Source of the DNA: Pseudomonadota bacterium
GTDB lineage: Bacteria; Pseudomonadota; Alphaproteobacteria; Rhizobiales; Hyphomicrobiaceae
Length of the DNA stretch: 20,831 nucleotides
Reading direction: 5' to 3'
Assembly (NCBI GenBank): GCA_023423275.1
Contig: JAFAFW010000074.1
Location: 1 to 20,831, forward strand
In this document: positions 14,273-20,831 of the stretch, piece by piece
Position numbering within the stretch: position 1 is the stretch's first letter
Layout: each line of letters begins with the position of its first letter
Translations under genes and position numbers: made by a program
The notes under the pieces: model-generated
Database searches by the model: none
Told to the model about the DNA's origin: nothing
Seen by the model: only the letters and a program-made list of their open reading frames with translations

Positions 14273-14659
14273 CTAGCGCATGAAAACGTTGGGACCGCGT
14301 TCCGGACGATGCGACAGGCGACGATCGATTTCGCGCTGGCCTTCCGGCGCATTGGACCGATCGAGGTCGGCGCAGGCGTCATCACGCTCGCGGACCGCAG
14401 ACTCCAGTTTCATCTGGAGATTATTGACAGACGCTCTGAGGTTGTCCCGCCGCTGGGCCGCCGCCTTGGCCAGCGTCGAATAGGCGAAATGACCGCGATC
14501 CTTGATGCCCGTGCGGTCTTCCTCGGACTGAACCTGCCGGTCGAGCTCGGATGCCATATGCTCGAACTCGCGGATCATAAGCTCGAGATCCGCAACTTTA
14601 CGCCGCTTCTCCTCAGCCTCGAAACGCTTAAGGCGGAAGCTTGTCTCCCGTGACTTCAT
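14273..14659 (-). CDS. fliJ: FliJ-like flagellar export chaperone, short C terminus
   Basis: A 128-residue, highly charged coiled-coil protein. MKSRETSFRLKRFEAEEKRRKVADLE, MIREFEHMASELDRQVQSEE, RTGIKDRGHFAYSTLAKAAAQRRDNL and the long Glu/Arg/Lys heptads fit alphaproteobacterial FliJ, the escort and central-stalk protein of the flagellar type III export ATPase FliI. ATG 14659 has AGGGG 8 bases upstream. The last 34 residues (from about RSNAPEGQREIDRR) lose the coiled-coil character and the gene is a little short for the family, so a frameshifted or diverged end is possible. fliI, its usual partner, is not in the window. Proximity to ctrA is a known rhizobial arrangement. Confidence 0.78.
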   Translation of the reverse strand: MKSRETSFRLKRFEAEEKRRKVADLELMIREFEHMASELDRQVQSEEDRTGIKDRGHFAYSTLAKAAAQRRDNLRASVNNLQMKLESAVRERDDACADLDRSNAPEGQREIDRRLSHRPERGPNVFMR

Positions 14660-15331
14660 GTTCGATACCCCTGCACACACTCGAACAGTAACTGAAACAG
14701 TAACTGACTTACGCTCGTTTATTCAATACTCATGCCAAGCAGTGCCGTCGATCTGGGTCGACCCCGCCTGCGACCGGTCGAATCAACCTTTGATGGTAAA
14801 TTTCCGTTGGCACACTTCCAACTGTACAGGCGACCGCTTAAGTTGCGGTAAAGCCACGGTCCGTGAACAACAACTTGTGGACAACCTCAGACGACATAAT
14901 TCGAACGCCCGACTCTAGGGCGCCGTAACGAATTCTGTTAATCGTAGATTCGTCGCGAAACTGCTGAAGTGGCATCGAGAGCCGAGGGGGGCTTTGGCTT
15001 GAGAGACCCAGCAGTTGACCGACGTTCGAGGGGGCTGCACGAGACTTCATCCGGATCAATGGTGGGCGCTACGGGTGTCCATTTGTGATGTCGCTGAAGT
15101 GGCCAGCTCGAAAGGCTTGGTTTCTGTTGAAGTCTTGTTGTTGTGCTTGGGAGAAGCGTCGCCGTTGTTTTGCTGGATCTACGCGTTGCGTGTCTTCGAT
15201 CTATGCGATTAGGCTTTGTTAACCTCTCCTGTGTAAATACCTAACAATAATTTAGGCAAGTTTCATTTGCGTGCTCTTCAGATAGGGGCGGCGGACCTGA
15301 CGACATTCGGGTCTTGGGAGAGAGGAATAGG
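14660..15331. other. 672-base regulatory gap between fliJ and ctrA
   Basis: No gene is seen. It is AT-richer than its surroundings and holds several TTAA elements: TTAA-N7-TAAA at 14838-14852, TTAA at 14937-14940 and 15219-15222, and an inverted repeat CCTAA (15240-15244) / TTAGG (15252-15256) with 7 bases between. GANTC sites occur at 14780, 14911 and 14947. The ctrA promoters and the divergent fliJ promoter must lie here. Confidence 0.55.
14838..14852. promoter_or_regulatory. Degenerate CtrA box between fliJ and ctrA
   Basis: TTAA, seven bases (GTTGCGG), then TAAA. This is one base away from the canonical CtrA site TTAA-N7-TTAA. It lies 179 bases upstream of the fliJ start and about 480 bases upstream of ctrA, so it could serve the flagellar gene or ctrA autoregulation. 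Confidence 0.4.
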
Positions 15332-16027
15332 ATGAGGGTCCTTCTGATCGAAGACGACAGCGCTACCGCGCAGAGCATCGAGCTGATGCTCCAGTCGGAG
15401 GGGTTCAACGTCTATACGACGGATCTTGGCGAAGAAGGCGTGGATCTCGGCAAGTTGTACGATTACGACATTATTCTGCTCGATCTGAATTTGCCGGACA
15501 TGAGTGGTTATGAGGTGCTCAAGACCCTGCGCGTCAGCAAGGTCGGGACGCCCATTTTGATCCTCTCGGGAATGGCTGGGATCGAGGATAAGGTTCGTGG
15601 TCTGGGCTTCGGCGCAGACGACTATATGACCAAGCCGTTCCATAAGGATGAGCTGGTCGCACGCATTCACGCCATCGTGCGCCGGTCCAAGGGGCACGCG
15701 CAATCTGTCATCGAGACGGGTGAGCTCAAGGTCAACCTCGATACCAAGACGGTGGAGGTCAATGGCCAGCGGGTGCATCTGACGGGTAAGGAATACCAGA
15801 TGCTCGAGCTGTTGTCCCTGCGCAAGGGGACGACGCTGACCAAGGAGATGTTCCTCAATCATCTCTACGGCGGGATGGATGAGCCCGAACTCAAGATCAT
15901 CGACGTGTTCATCTGTAAGCTGCGCAAAAAGCTGCAGATGGCAACGGGCGGTCAGCACTACATCGAAACGGTATGGGGGCGTGGCTACGTTCTGCGTGAT
16001 CCGAATGACGAAAACGTTGCCGCCTGA
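15332..16027 (+). CDS. ctrA: Cell-cycle master response regulator CtrA
   Basis: A 231-residue OmpR/PhoB-type response regulator. The receiver domain (1-120) has acidic pocket E8-D9-D10... (MRVLLIEDDSATAQSIE), phospho-acceptor D51 (LLDLNLPDMSGYEVL), and K101 (DDYMTKPF). The winged-helix DNA-binding domain spans about 125-225, with NGQRVHLTGKEYQMLELL, GMDEPELKIIDVFICKLRKKL and ETVWGRGYVLRDP. These stretches are near-invariant in alphaproteobacterial CtrA. It controls cell division, flagella and envelope genes, and in Caulobacter blocks replication initiation. The C terminus is NVAA; a terminal Ala-Ala is what ClpXP needs to degrade CtrA in Caulobacter. GAGAGAGGA 6-14 bases before ATG 15332 sets the start. 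A long regulatory gap lies upstream and a terminator follows. Confidence 0.97.
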   Translation: MRVLLIEDDSATAQSIELMLQSEGFNVYTTDLGEEGVDLGKLYDYDIILLDLNLPDMSGYEVLKTLRVSKVGTPILILSGMAGIEDKVRGLGFGADDYMTKPFHKDELVARIHAIVRRSKGHAQSVIETGELKVNLDTKTVEVNGQRVHLTGKEYQMLELLSLRKGTTLTKEMFLNHLYGGMDEPELKIIDVFICKLRKKLQMATGGQHYIETVWGRGYVLRDPNDENVAA

Positions 16028-16059
16028 GAGAGGCTGGCAGTGATTTCCGGAGGCTGAAG

Positions 16060-16089
16060 CAGAGGGCATGAGGCCCTCTGTTTGCTTTT
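16060..16089 (+). terminator. Intrinsic terminator of ctrA
   Basis: CAGAGGGC (16060-16067) pairs perfectly with GCCCTCTG (16073-16080) around a 5-base loop and is followed by TTTGCTTTT. It lies 32 bases after the ctrA stop codon. Confidence 0.88.
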
Positions 16090-16207
16090 CGGGCTCCTGT
16101 CTTGAAACAATCCCGCCCGGCGTGAGTTGTGTTTGCTGTCCCAAAGGGGGATGGAGGAAGCTTCCGTGCTGGGTTATTGAACGCACCCGGCAATTTTTCT
16201 TGAGCGG

Positions 16208-16876
16208 ATGATCATGGCAGACGCAGCACCAGGCAATCCGAAGCCCGGCCTCAAGGCGGCGGTGATCCAGGTGACGCCTTTCCAGCAGAACTGCAGCCTG
16301 ATTTGGGATGATACAACCAAAGTCGGCGCGGTAACGGATCCCGGTGGCGATCTGGATCGGATCCAGGCGGCGATCCAGCAGGTCGGCATGCGCGTCGAGA
16401 AGATCCTGCTGACGCACGGCCACATTGATCATGCGGCCGGTGCTGCTGATTTACGCGATGCCCTGGGTGTCGAGGTCATCGGACCGCATCGGGCGGACGC
16501 GTTTCTTCTGAACGATCTTGAGGCACAGGGGCGCAAGTATGGGATCGATGCCAAATCGATCGTTCCGGATCGTTGGCTGGATGAAGGCGACACGGTCGAT
16601 GTCGCCGGGCATCGATTTGATGTCTATCACTGCCCGGGCCACTCGCCTGGATCGGTGGTTCTGTTCAACGCGATGCAGAGATTTGCCCTTGTCGGTGACG
16701 TTCTGTTTCGTGGCTCCATTGGCCGCACCGACTTCCCATACGGCGATCACGAAGCATTGATCTCAGGGATCAAGACGAAACTTTTACCGCTGGGCGATGA
16801 CATCGCCTTCATCTGCGGCCACGGACCGACCAGCAGCTTCGGTGCCGAGCGCGTGAGTAATCCGTTTCTGGTCTGA
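16208..16876 (+). CDS. Metallo-beta-lactamase-fold hydrolase (glyoxalase II-like)
   Basis: A 222-residue MBL-fold protein of the short glyoxalase II-like/YcbL class. The metal-binding signature T-H-G-H-I-D-H is at residues 69-75 (LLTHGHIDHAAGAADL). Further ligands appear in CPGHSPGSVV (His near 147), GDVLFRGSIGRTDFPYGD (Asp near 166) and the late GHGPTSSFGAE (His near 205). QVTPFQQNCSLIWD and TDPGGDLDRI at the start are usual for this class. Such enzymes hydrolyse thioesters such as S-lactoylglutathione or related compounds with one or two Zn or Fe ions; the real substrate is unknown. ATG 16208 and ATG 16214 are both possible starts. It is separated from ctrA by a terminator, so it is a separate transcript. 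Confidence 0.9.
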   Translation: MIMADAAPGNPKPGLKAAVIQVTPFQQNCSLIWDDTTKVGAVTDPGGDLDRIQAAIQQVGMRVEKILLTHGHIDHAAGAADLRDALGVEVIGPHRADAFLLNDLEAQGRKYGIDAKSIVPDRWLDEGDTVDVAGHRFDVYHCPGHSPGSVVLFNAMQRFALVGDVLFRGSIGRTDFPYGDHEALISGIKTKLLPLGDDIAFICGHGPTSSFGAERVSNPFLV

Positions 16877-16946
16877 CGCCGTTTTCGCACGCTCACCGCG
16901 TCGCATGCTTCTTTCGCATGCAGCCGTGCGCGGAATGATGCGAACA

Positions 16947-16961
16947 TTAAACCTCCCTTAA
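16947..16961 (+). promoter_or_regulatory. Perfect CtrA box upstream of the first outer-membrane protein gene
   Basis: TTAA (16947-16950), seven bases ACCTCCC, TTAA (16958-16961): an exact match to the canonical full CtrA binding site TTAA-N7-TTAA. It is in the intergenic region about 97 bases before the GTG start at 17058, a distance that suits a promoter-overlapping site. Confidence 0.7.
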
Positions 16962-17057
16962 GCGTTCTTTCCGATAGTTACGAAACGGGACAGTTCACGT
17001 CCGGTAGTGGGTTTCCCTTTGGACTCTGCCGGGCTGCATATCCGAAGGAATTGCATT

Positions 17058-17846
17058 GTGCGTACGGGTTTCACGCTTTTGGCCGGCTTTGCTGCCGTGC
17101 TCGGAACGATTTCAACTGCCCAGGCCGCTGATCTGTACGGGGAGGTGAGCCCGGAGGTGGTGGATCCACCGGCGCTCCGGCGGCAGCTCAGTTGGTATAT
17201 GAGGATTGACGGTGGCTATTCCATCAATCGAGAGACTGGCTTCCATGAGGCGGGTTACGGCTCGCTCGGCTCCACGTCGCTCGACAATACCGGCGTGCTG
17301 GGCGGCGGCCTTGGCCTCTACCTCGGCCGGAACATCCGCATCGATATCACGGGCGATTACCGCTTCGAGGCAGACGCCGACGCAACGAGCCTCGATCTCA
17401 CGGTTCCGGGTGAACGCCGTTTCGGTCTCAGCAGCACCGTGCTGCTCGCCAACATGTACTACGATTTCGACGTCGGCTCGCGCTGGCGCCCGTACCTCGG
17501 CTTCGGCATTGGCGCGGTTCATCACGGTACGTCGTCGGGGAGCATTGTCGGTGTCGGCTCGGTCGACAGCGGCAGCAATTGGAATTTCGCCGGTGCGCTG
17601 ATGGCGGGCGTTTCGCTGAATTTCGGTGCGCGATCGATGCCTGGCGGAAGCGCCAAGGACCCGGTCATCTACCAGGAGGCGCGCGGGCCATACAATTTGG
17701 ATATCGGCTACCGCTTCCTGATGCTGGGCGATGCCGAGACGGGTGCTGTGCGCGATGGCGGGGGCGCGATCGCCTACAACAGCATCAAGGTGGAAGACAT
17801 TACGGCCCATGAGTTCCGGGTCGGGCTGCGCGTCGAGTTCAGATAG
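17058..17846 (+). CDS. Outer-membrane beta-barrel protein (Omp25/31-like)
   Basis: A 262-residue outer-membrane protein. A Sec signal peptide (VRTGFTLLAGFAAVLGTISTAQA) precedes mature ADLYGE. The body alternates polar and hydrophobic residues in beta-strand style: LSWYMRIDGGYSIN, NTGVLGGGLGLYLGRNIRIDITGDYRFE, LLANMYYDFDVGSRWRPYLGFGIGAVHH, NFAGALMAGVSLNFG, LDIGYRFLMLGDAETG and the closing HEFRVGLRVEFR. This is the small eight-strand OmpA/Omp25 type of Rhizobiales, which packs the outer membrane and can bind peptidoglycan or lipids. GTG 17058 has AAGGAA 7 bases upstream; a longer start at 17007 would spoil the signal peptide. A CtrA box precedes it. The last residue is Arg after Phe, unlike the usual terminal aromatic. 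Confidence 0.85.
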   Translation: MRTGFTLLAGFAAVLGTISTAQAADLYGEVSPEVVDPPALRRQLSWYMRIDGGYSINRETGFHEAGYGSLGSTSLDNTGVLGGGLGLYLGRNIRIDITGDYRFEADADATSLDLTVPGERRFGLSSTVLLANMYYDFDVGSRWRPYLGFGIGAVHHGTSSGSIVGVGSVDSGSNWNFAGALMAGVSLNFGARSMPGGSAKDPVIYQEARGPYNLDIGYRFLMLGDAETGAVRDGGGAIAYNSIKVEDITAHEFRVGLRVEFR

Positions 17847-18003
17847 CGCAGCACGCGTCGAAGGTTCGCGGACGGTGGTTCCGTGAGCGTCACGTGACGG
17901 CGTAGCGAGAGGGTGCTCGCGAGTTTGTCGGTAAGCGTGCGTTCGGAGGGCCGGCAGTGGCGATGTCGTGAGGGACATGCCGCGGCCGTTTGGGGGATCG
18001 ACG

Positions 18004-18915
18004 ATGAAGACGACGGTATTCGGCCTGCTGGTCGCGGCGGGCGTGTGCGCTGCCGCGCCGGTGATGGCGCAGGGGGTAATCTACAAAGGCAGTTCGAAGG
18101 ACGGCATCGCGCATACGGTGCCGGTGCCCGCGCCCGTTCCGATCCCGGATTACGGCGCACGTTGGTATTTGCGCGCGGATTTGGCTGCGGGATTTATGAG
18201 CGCCGATCCGTCGGAGAGCGGGATCGAGTACGGTGATCTCTACGTTCCGCAGGATTTGACGTCACCGTTCAACACCGGTGCGTTCGCACACCGCGATGGA
18301 TCGGAAGCCGTGTTCAACTTCGGCGGCGGCGTCGGTTACTACTGGACGTCGCGGTTCCGCACCGACTTGACGATCGAGGGCCGGACGCCAGCTGATCTGA
18401 GCGTCGGCGGTGATTACAGCTACACGCAGAATGATAACGGTCTGAGCGACCAGGTTGATGGCACGACCCGCGACAAAGCCAAGCTGACCTCGGGGCTGGT
18501 GCTGTTCAACGCATATTGGGATTTTATGCCCCGCGAGCGTTTCACACCCTATGTCGGAGCTGGTGTCGGCTTTGCCGTGAACCAACTCAAGCGCAGCTTT
18601 TCGAACGTCGAAGCGATTTGCGATGGCGGTGCGTTGCCGGTCGGCGATGATTGTTTTGACGATGGAGGCTCCGCTCTCCGAGGTGATGTCGCCGACGAGA
18701 CCGCCAACACCGTGACATTCGCGGCGGCGGCGATGGCCGGGTTCAGTTACGCGATTACGCCCGTGACGATGCTCGATGTGAATTACCGCTATCTCTACAT
18801 GGGCGGCTCGGACGCGAGCCTGCGGGTGGGTGATAACAACACCCGCAGCACATTCTCGACCGGCGACATTCACGAACATCAGATCCGTGCCGGTCTGCGC
18901 TTTAATATTCAGTAG
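18004..18915 (+). CDS. Second outer-membrane beta-barrel protein
   Basis: A 303-residue outer-membrane protein in tandem with the preceding one but clearly diverged. Signal peptide MKTTVFGLLVAAGVCAAAPVMAQ, then a short proline-rich linker TVPVPAPVPIPDYG, then a beta-barrel: RWYLRADLAAGFMS, NFGGGVGYYWTSRFRTDLTIEGR, GLVLFNAYWDFMPRERFTPYVGAGVGFAVN, AAAAMAGFSYAITPVTMLDVNYRYLYMGG and the closing HEHQIRAGLRFNIQ. An insertion with two Cys (AICDGG and DDCFDDGG, about residues 200-220) probably forms a disulfide in an outer loop. ATG 18004 follows GGGGGATC. It lies 157 bases after the first barrel gene; no CtrA box is seen in the gap, so it could be read through or have its own promoter. Confidence 0.83.
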   Translation: MKTTVFGLLVAAGVCAAAPVMAQGVIYKGSSKDGIAHTVPVPAPVPIPDYGARWYLRADLAAGFMSADPSESGIEYGDLYVPQDLTSPFNTGAFAHRDGSEAVFNFGGGVGYYWTSRFRTDLTIEGRTPADLSVGGDYSYTQNDNGLSDQVDGTTRDKAKLTSGLVLFNAYWDFMPRERFTPYVGAGVGFAVNQLKRSFSNVEAICDGGALPVGDDCFDDGGSALRGDVADETANTVTFAAAAMAGFSYAITPVTMLDVNYRYLYMGGSDASLRVGDNNTRSTFSTGDIHEHQIRAGLRFNIQ

Positions 18916-18930
18916 TTCACACAATACCTG

Positions 18931-19030
18931 TCATCCCGGACGCGCGAAGCGCGATCCGGGACCCAGAACTGAGCGCACGGGGTTTGCCCTGGGTTCCGGC
19001 TCTGCGCGCTCTCGCGCTTCCGCCACGATG
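18931..19030. repeat. REP-like intergenic palindrome
   Basis: TCCCGGA-CGCGC-GAA-GCGCG-A-TCCGGGA (18934-18961) is a near-perfect hairpin, followed by ACCCAG and, after a gap, CTGGGTTCC and GGCTCTGCGCG. This double-palindrome layout resembles the abundant REP-like elements of Rhizobiales intergenic regions. It may also slow read-through from the outer-membrane protein gene. No transposase is nearby. Confidence 0.6.
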
Positions 19031-19059
19031 GCAAACTGTGACGCATACCGCCTCCCACG

Positions 19060-19149
19060 AGCCCGATTGACTTTTTACGCGGCATCAGTCACCACCGCTG
19101 CGGGCCACTCCTCCCCACCGAGGAGCTTCTATCTGCAAGGGTAGGTTAC
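19060..19149 (+). promoter_or_regulatory. Possible serC leader with hairpin
   Basis: The 5' region of serC contains CTCCTC (19108-19113) and GAGGAG (19120-19125) around a 6-base loop, about 24 bases before the start codon. A serC leader RNA motif is known upstream of alphaproteobacterial serC genes, but I cannot align this stretch to it from memory, so the match is tentative. Confidence 0.3.
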
Positions 19150-20325
19150 ATGACTGATCTGATGAAGCCGGCCGGGCGGCCGGCGCGCGCGTATTTTTCG
19201 TCCGGGCCTTGCGCCAAACGGCCGGACTGGTCCCCTCAAAATCTCAAGAATGGTTTTCTCGGCCGCTCGCATCGCGCTAAAGAAGGCAAAGCGCGGCTGA
19301 AGCTGGCCATCGACAAAACCAAGCAGATCCTCGGACTGCCATCTGATTATATCTGCGCCATCGTTCCGGGTTCTGACACCGGCGCGTTCGAGATGGCGAT
19401 GTGGTCGCTGCTCGGCCAACGCGGCGTTGATGCGCTCGCCTGGGAAAGCTTCGGCAAGGGCTGGGTGACGGACATTCTCAAGCAGCTCAAGCTCAACGAC
19501 GTGCGCGTCCTTGAGGCCGATTACGGCGCGCTGCCCGATCTCGCGACGGTCGATTTTGATCGCGACGTGGTGTTCACCTGGAACGGGACGACGTCCGGTG
19601 TGAAGGTTCCGGATGGGGATTGGATTCCGGCGGACCGCAAGGGCCTGACGCTCGTTGATGCCACCTCTGCCGCGTTCGCACAGAAGATGGACTGGGCGAA
19701 AATCGATGTCGCCACGTTCTCCTGGCAGAAGGTGCTGGGTGGTGAAGCGGCGCATGGCATGCTGGTGCTGAGCCCGCGCGCCGTGGAGCGTCTGGAAACC
19801 TACACACCGCCGTGGCCGATGCCGAAGCTGTTCCGTCTCACCAAGGGCAGCAAGCTGATGGCTGCCGTGTTCGAGGGCGAAACCATCAACACGCCGTCGA
19901 TGCTGTGCGTGGAGGACTACCTCGACGCGCTGGCGTGGGCGGAATCCGTTGGTGGGCTGAAAGGTTTGCAGGCGCGCGCCGATGCCAACGCGAAAGCGAT
20001 ATTCGACTGGGTCGAGAAGACGCCGTGGATCGCTAATCTGGCGAACGTGGCCGAAACACGCTCCAACACGTCGGTGTGCTTGAAGATCGTCGATCCGGCG
20101 GTGACAGCGCTGTCGGTTGCCGATCAGGCCGCGTTCGCCAAGCAGATTGCCGGCGTTCTCGAAAAGGAAGGTATCGCTTACGACATCGCGTTCTATCGCG
20201 ACGCGCCTCCGGGTCTCAGGATCTGGACAGGTTCGACCGTCGATACGGCTGATGTCGCAGCGCTGATGCCGTGGCTCGATTGGGCGTTTGCCCAGGCCAA
20301 AGCGTCGCTGGCGAAAGCTGCCTGA
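19150..20325 (+). CDS. serC: Phosphoserine aminotransferase SerC
   Basis: A 391-residue PLP-dependent class V aminotransferase. It converts 3-phosphohydroxypyruvate and glutamate to O-phosphoserine, the second step of serine synthesis (also 3-hydroxy-2-oxo-4-phosphobutanoate to the vitamin B6 precursor). The alphaproteobacterial long form is recognised by ARAYFSSGPCAKRPDWS (13-29), GRSHRAKEGKARL, IVPGSDTGAFEMAMWSLLG, FTWNGTTSGVKVP, LVDATSAAFA (D170), the PLP lysine in TFSWQKVLGGEAAHG (K194), and FEGETINTPSMLCVEDYLDAL; the end has PPGLRIWTGSTVD. AAGGGTAGG lies a few bases before ATG 19150. serA follows on the same strand after 84 bases, so the two probably form an operon. Confidence 0.97.
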   Translation: MTDLMKPAGRPARAYFSSGPCAKRPDWSPQNLKNGFLGRSHRAKEGKARLKLAIDKTKQILGLPSDYICAIVPGSDTGAFEMAMWSLLGQRGVDALAWESFGKGWVTDILKQLKLNDVRVLEADYGALPDLATVDFDRDVVFTWNGTTSGVKVPDGDWIPADRKGLTLVDATSAAFAQKMDWAKIDVATFSWQKVLGGEAAHGMLVLSPRAVERLETYTPPWPMPKLFRLTKGSKLMAAVFEGETINTPSMLCVEDYLDALAWAESVGGLKGLQARADANAKAIFDWVEKTPWIANLANVAETRSNTSVCLKIVDPAVTALSVADQAAFAKQIAGVLEKEGIAYDIAFYRDAPPGLRIWTGSTVDTADVAALMPWLDWAFAQAKASLAKAA

Positions 20326-20409
20326 TCACCCCATGCGTTGGAGCAGGGACGGCCGGCAGCGATTGCGCTGCTCGCCTCTGCTCATCCACTCTCTTCAAGG
20401 ATGACCCTG

Positions 20410-20831
20410 ATGGCACCCAAAGTTCTGATTTCGGATGAACTGTCGCCTGCTGCCGTTGCGATCTTCAAGGAGCGCGGCGTTAATGTCGACGTGAAGGTCG
20501 GTCTCAGCAAGGACGAACTGGAAAAGATCATTCCCGCTTACGACGGCCTCGCGGTCCGCTCGGCGACCAAAGTCACCGAGAAGATCATCGCTGCGGCCAA
20601 GAACCTGAAGGTCGTCGGCCGCGCTGGCATCGGCGTCGACAACATCGATACCAAGGTGGCGACGACGCGCGGCATCATCGTGATGAATACGCCATTCGGC
20701 AACTCGATCACGACGGCAGAGCACGCCATCTCTCTCATGCTGGCGCTCGCCCGCCAGATCCCGCAGGCCGACCGCTCGACGCAGGCCGGAAAGTGGGAGA
20801 AGTCGAAATTCATGGGTGTCGAGCTGTTCGG
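20410..20831 (+). CDS. serA: D-3-phosphoglycerate dehydrogenase SerA (partial, cut by window edge)
   Basis: The first 140 residues of SerA, which oxidises 3-phosphoglycerate with NAD to 3-phosphohydroxypyruvate, the entry step of serine synthesis. Seen are MAPKVLISDELSPAAVAIFKERG, YDGLAVRSATKVTEKII, LKVVGRAGIGVDNIDTKVA, NTPFGNSITTAEHAISLMLALAR and the start of the substrate/cofactor domain hinge. The NAD-binding loop and catalytic His lie beyond the right edge. ATG 20410 was chosen because AAGG lies 9 bases upstream; the in-frame ATG at 20401 abuts that AAGG. It makes the substrate of SerC, encoded just before it. Confidence 0.95.
   Translation, partial: MAPKVLISDELSPAAVAIFKERGVNVDVKVGLSKDELEKIIPAYDGLAVRSATKVTEKIIAAAKNLKVVGRAGIGVDNIDTKVATTRGIIVMNTPFGNSITTAEHAISLMLALARQIPQADRSTQAGKWEKSKFMGVELF

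Noticed and set aside
14165..14653. 162-codon open frame on the plus strand
   Set aside because: It is the antisense of the FliJ-like coiled-coil gene, whose own translation is clearly protein-like.
14780..14951. GANTC sites as evidence of CcrM control of ctrA
   Set aside because: Three sites in about 670 bases is close to chance frequency, so they are mentioned but not called as regulatory features.
15278..16432. 384-codon open frame on the minus strand
   Set aside because: It lies antisense to ctrA and the hydrolase gene, both of which have unmistakable motifs; it also crosses the ctrA terminator.
17112..17978. 288-codon open frame on the minus strand
   Set aside because: It is antisense to the first outer-membrane protein gene and has no signal, domain or ribosome-binding site.
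1..20831. CRISPR arrays, insertion sequences, prophage or defence genes
   Set aside because: I saw no regularly spaced repeats, transposase, integrase or nuclease-like genes on either strand.

Overview
This window looks like the chromosome of an alphaproteobacterium of the order Hyphomicrobiales (Rhizobiales). The evidence is a CtrA response regulator with its partner SciP (DUF1153) and a FliJ-like gene in one neighbourhood, a Sinorhizobium/Rhodobacter-type phosphatidylethanolamine N-methyltransferase, two Omp25/31-like small beta-barrels, and a serC-serA pair. The DNA is GC-rich with short intergenic regions. A Hyphomicrobium-like genus is possible, but I cannot fix the genus from sequence alone.

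Layout. 0-3.4 kb: a CoxG-family protein (possibly the end of a molybdo-hydroxylase gene set lying upstream), a GNAT acetyltransferase, an isoprenylcysteine-methyltransferase-like membrane protein, a small secreted Arg/His/Trp/Cys-rich protein with a clear terminator, and a DUF599 membrane protein. 3.3-3.9 kb: no convincing gene. 3.9-10.3 kb: a molybdenum locus, the most interesting part of the window. A DUF2325 protein is divergent from a compact operon of a Mop/TOBE molybdate-binding protein, a TrmO-family protein, a Tat-exported FecB/BtuF-type binding protein, a FecCD-type permease and its ATPase. moeA (molybdenum insertion into molybdopterin) follows. Three sites with the geometry of a ModE operator (CGCTATA, 10 bases, then TATnnCG) lie only in front of DUF2325, mop and moeA. 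From this I infer a ModE-controlled, non-ModABC type importer for molybdate or a related oxyanion or chelate. No modE or modABC gene is in the window.

10.6-13.4 kb: a tRNA-Met(CAU), pmtA and mnmA overlapping by four bases, then divergent sciP. 13.5-16.9 kb: a lipoprotein, a FliJ-like gene, a 0.67-kb regulatory gap, ctrA with a terminator, and a metallo-beta-lactamase-fold hydrolase. 16.9-18.9 kb: two outer-membrane beta-barrel genes; the first has a perfect TTAA-N7-TTAA CtrA box upstream. 18.9-20.8 kb: a REP-like palindrome, serC, and the first third of serA, which runs off the right edge.

Working together: the left half is linked by molybdenum capture, storage and cofactor loading. The middle-right part is linked by CtrA cell-cycle control (ctrA, its inhibitor sciP, a flagellar gene and a probable outer-membrane target). 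The last pair makes serine from 3-phosphoglycerate.
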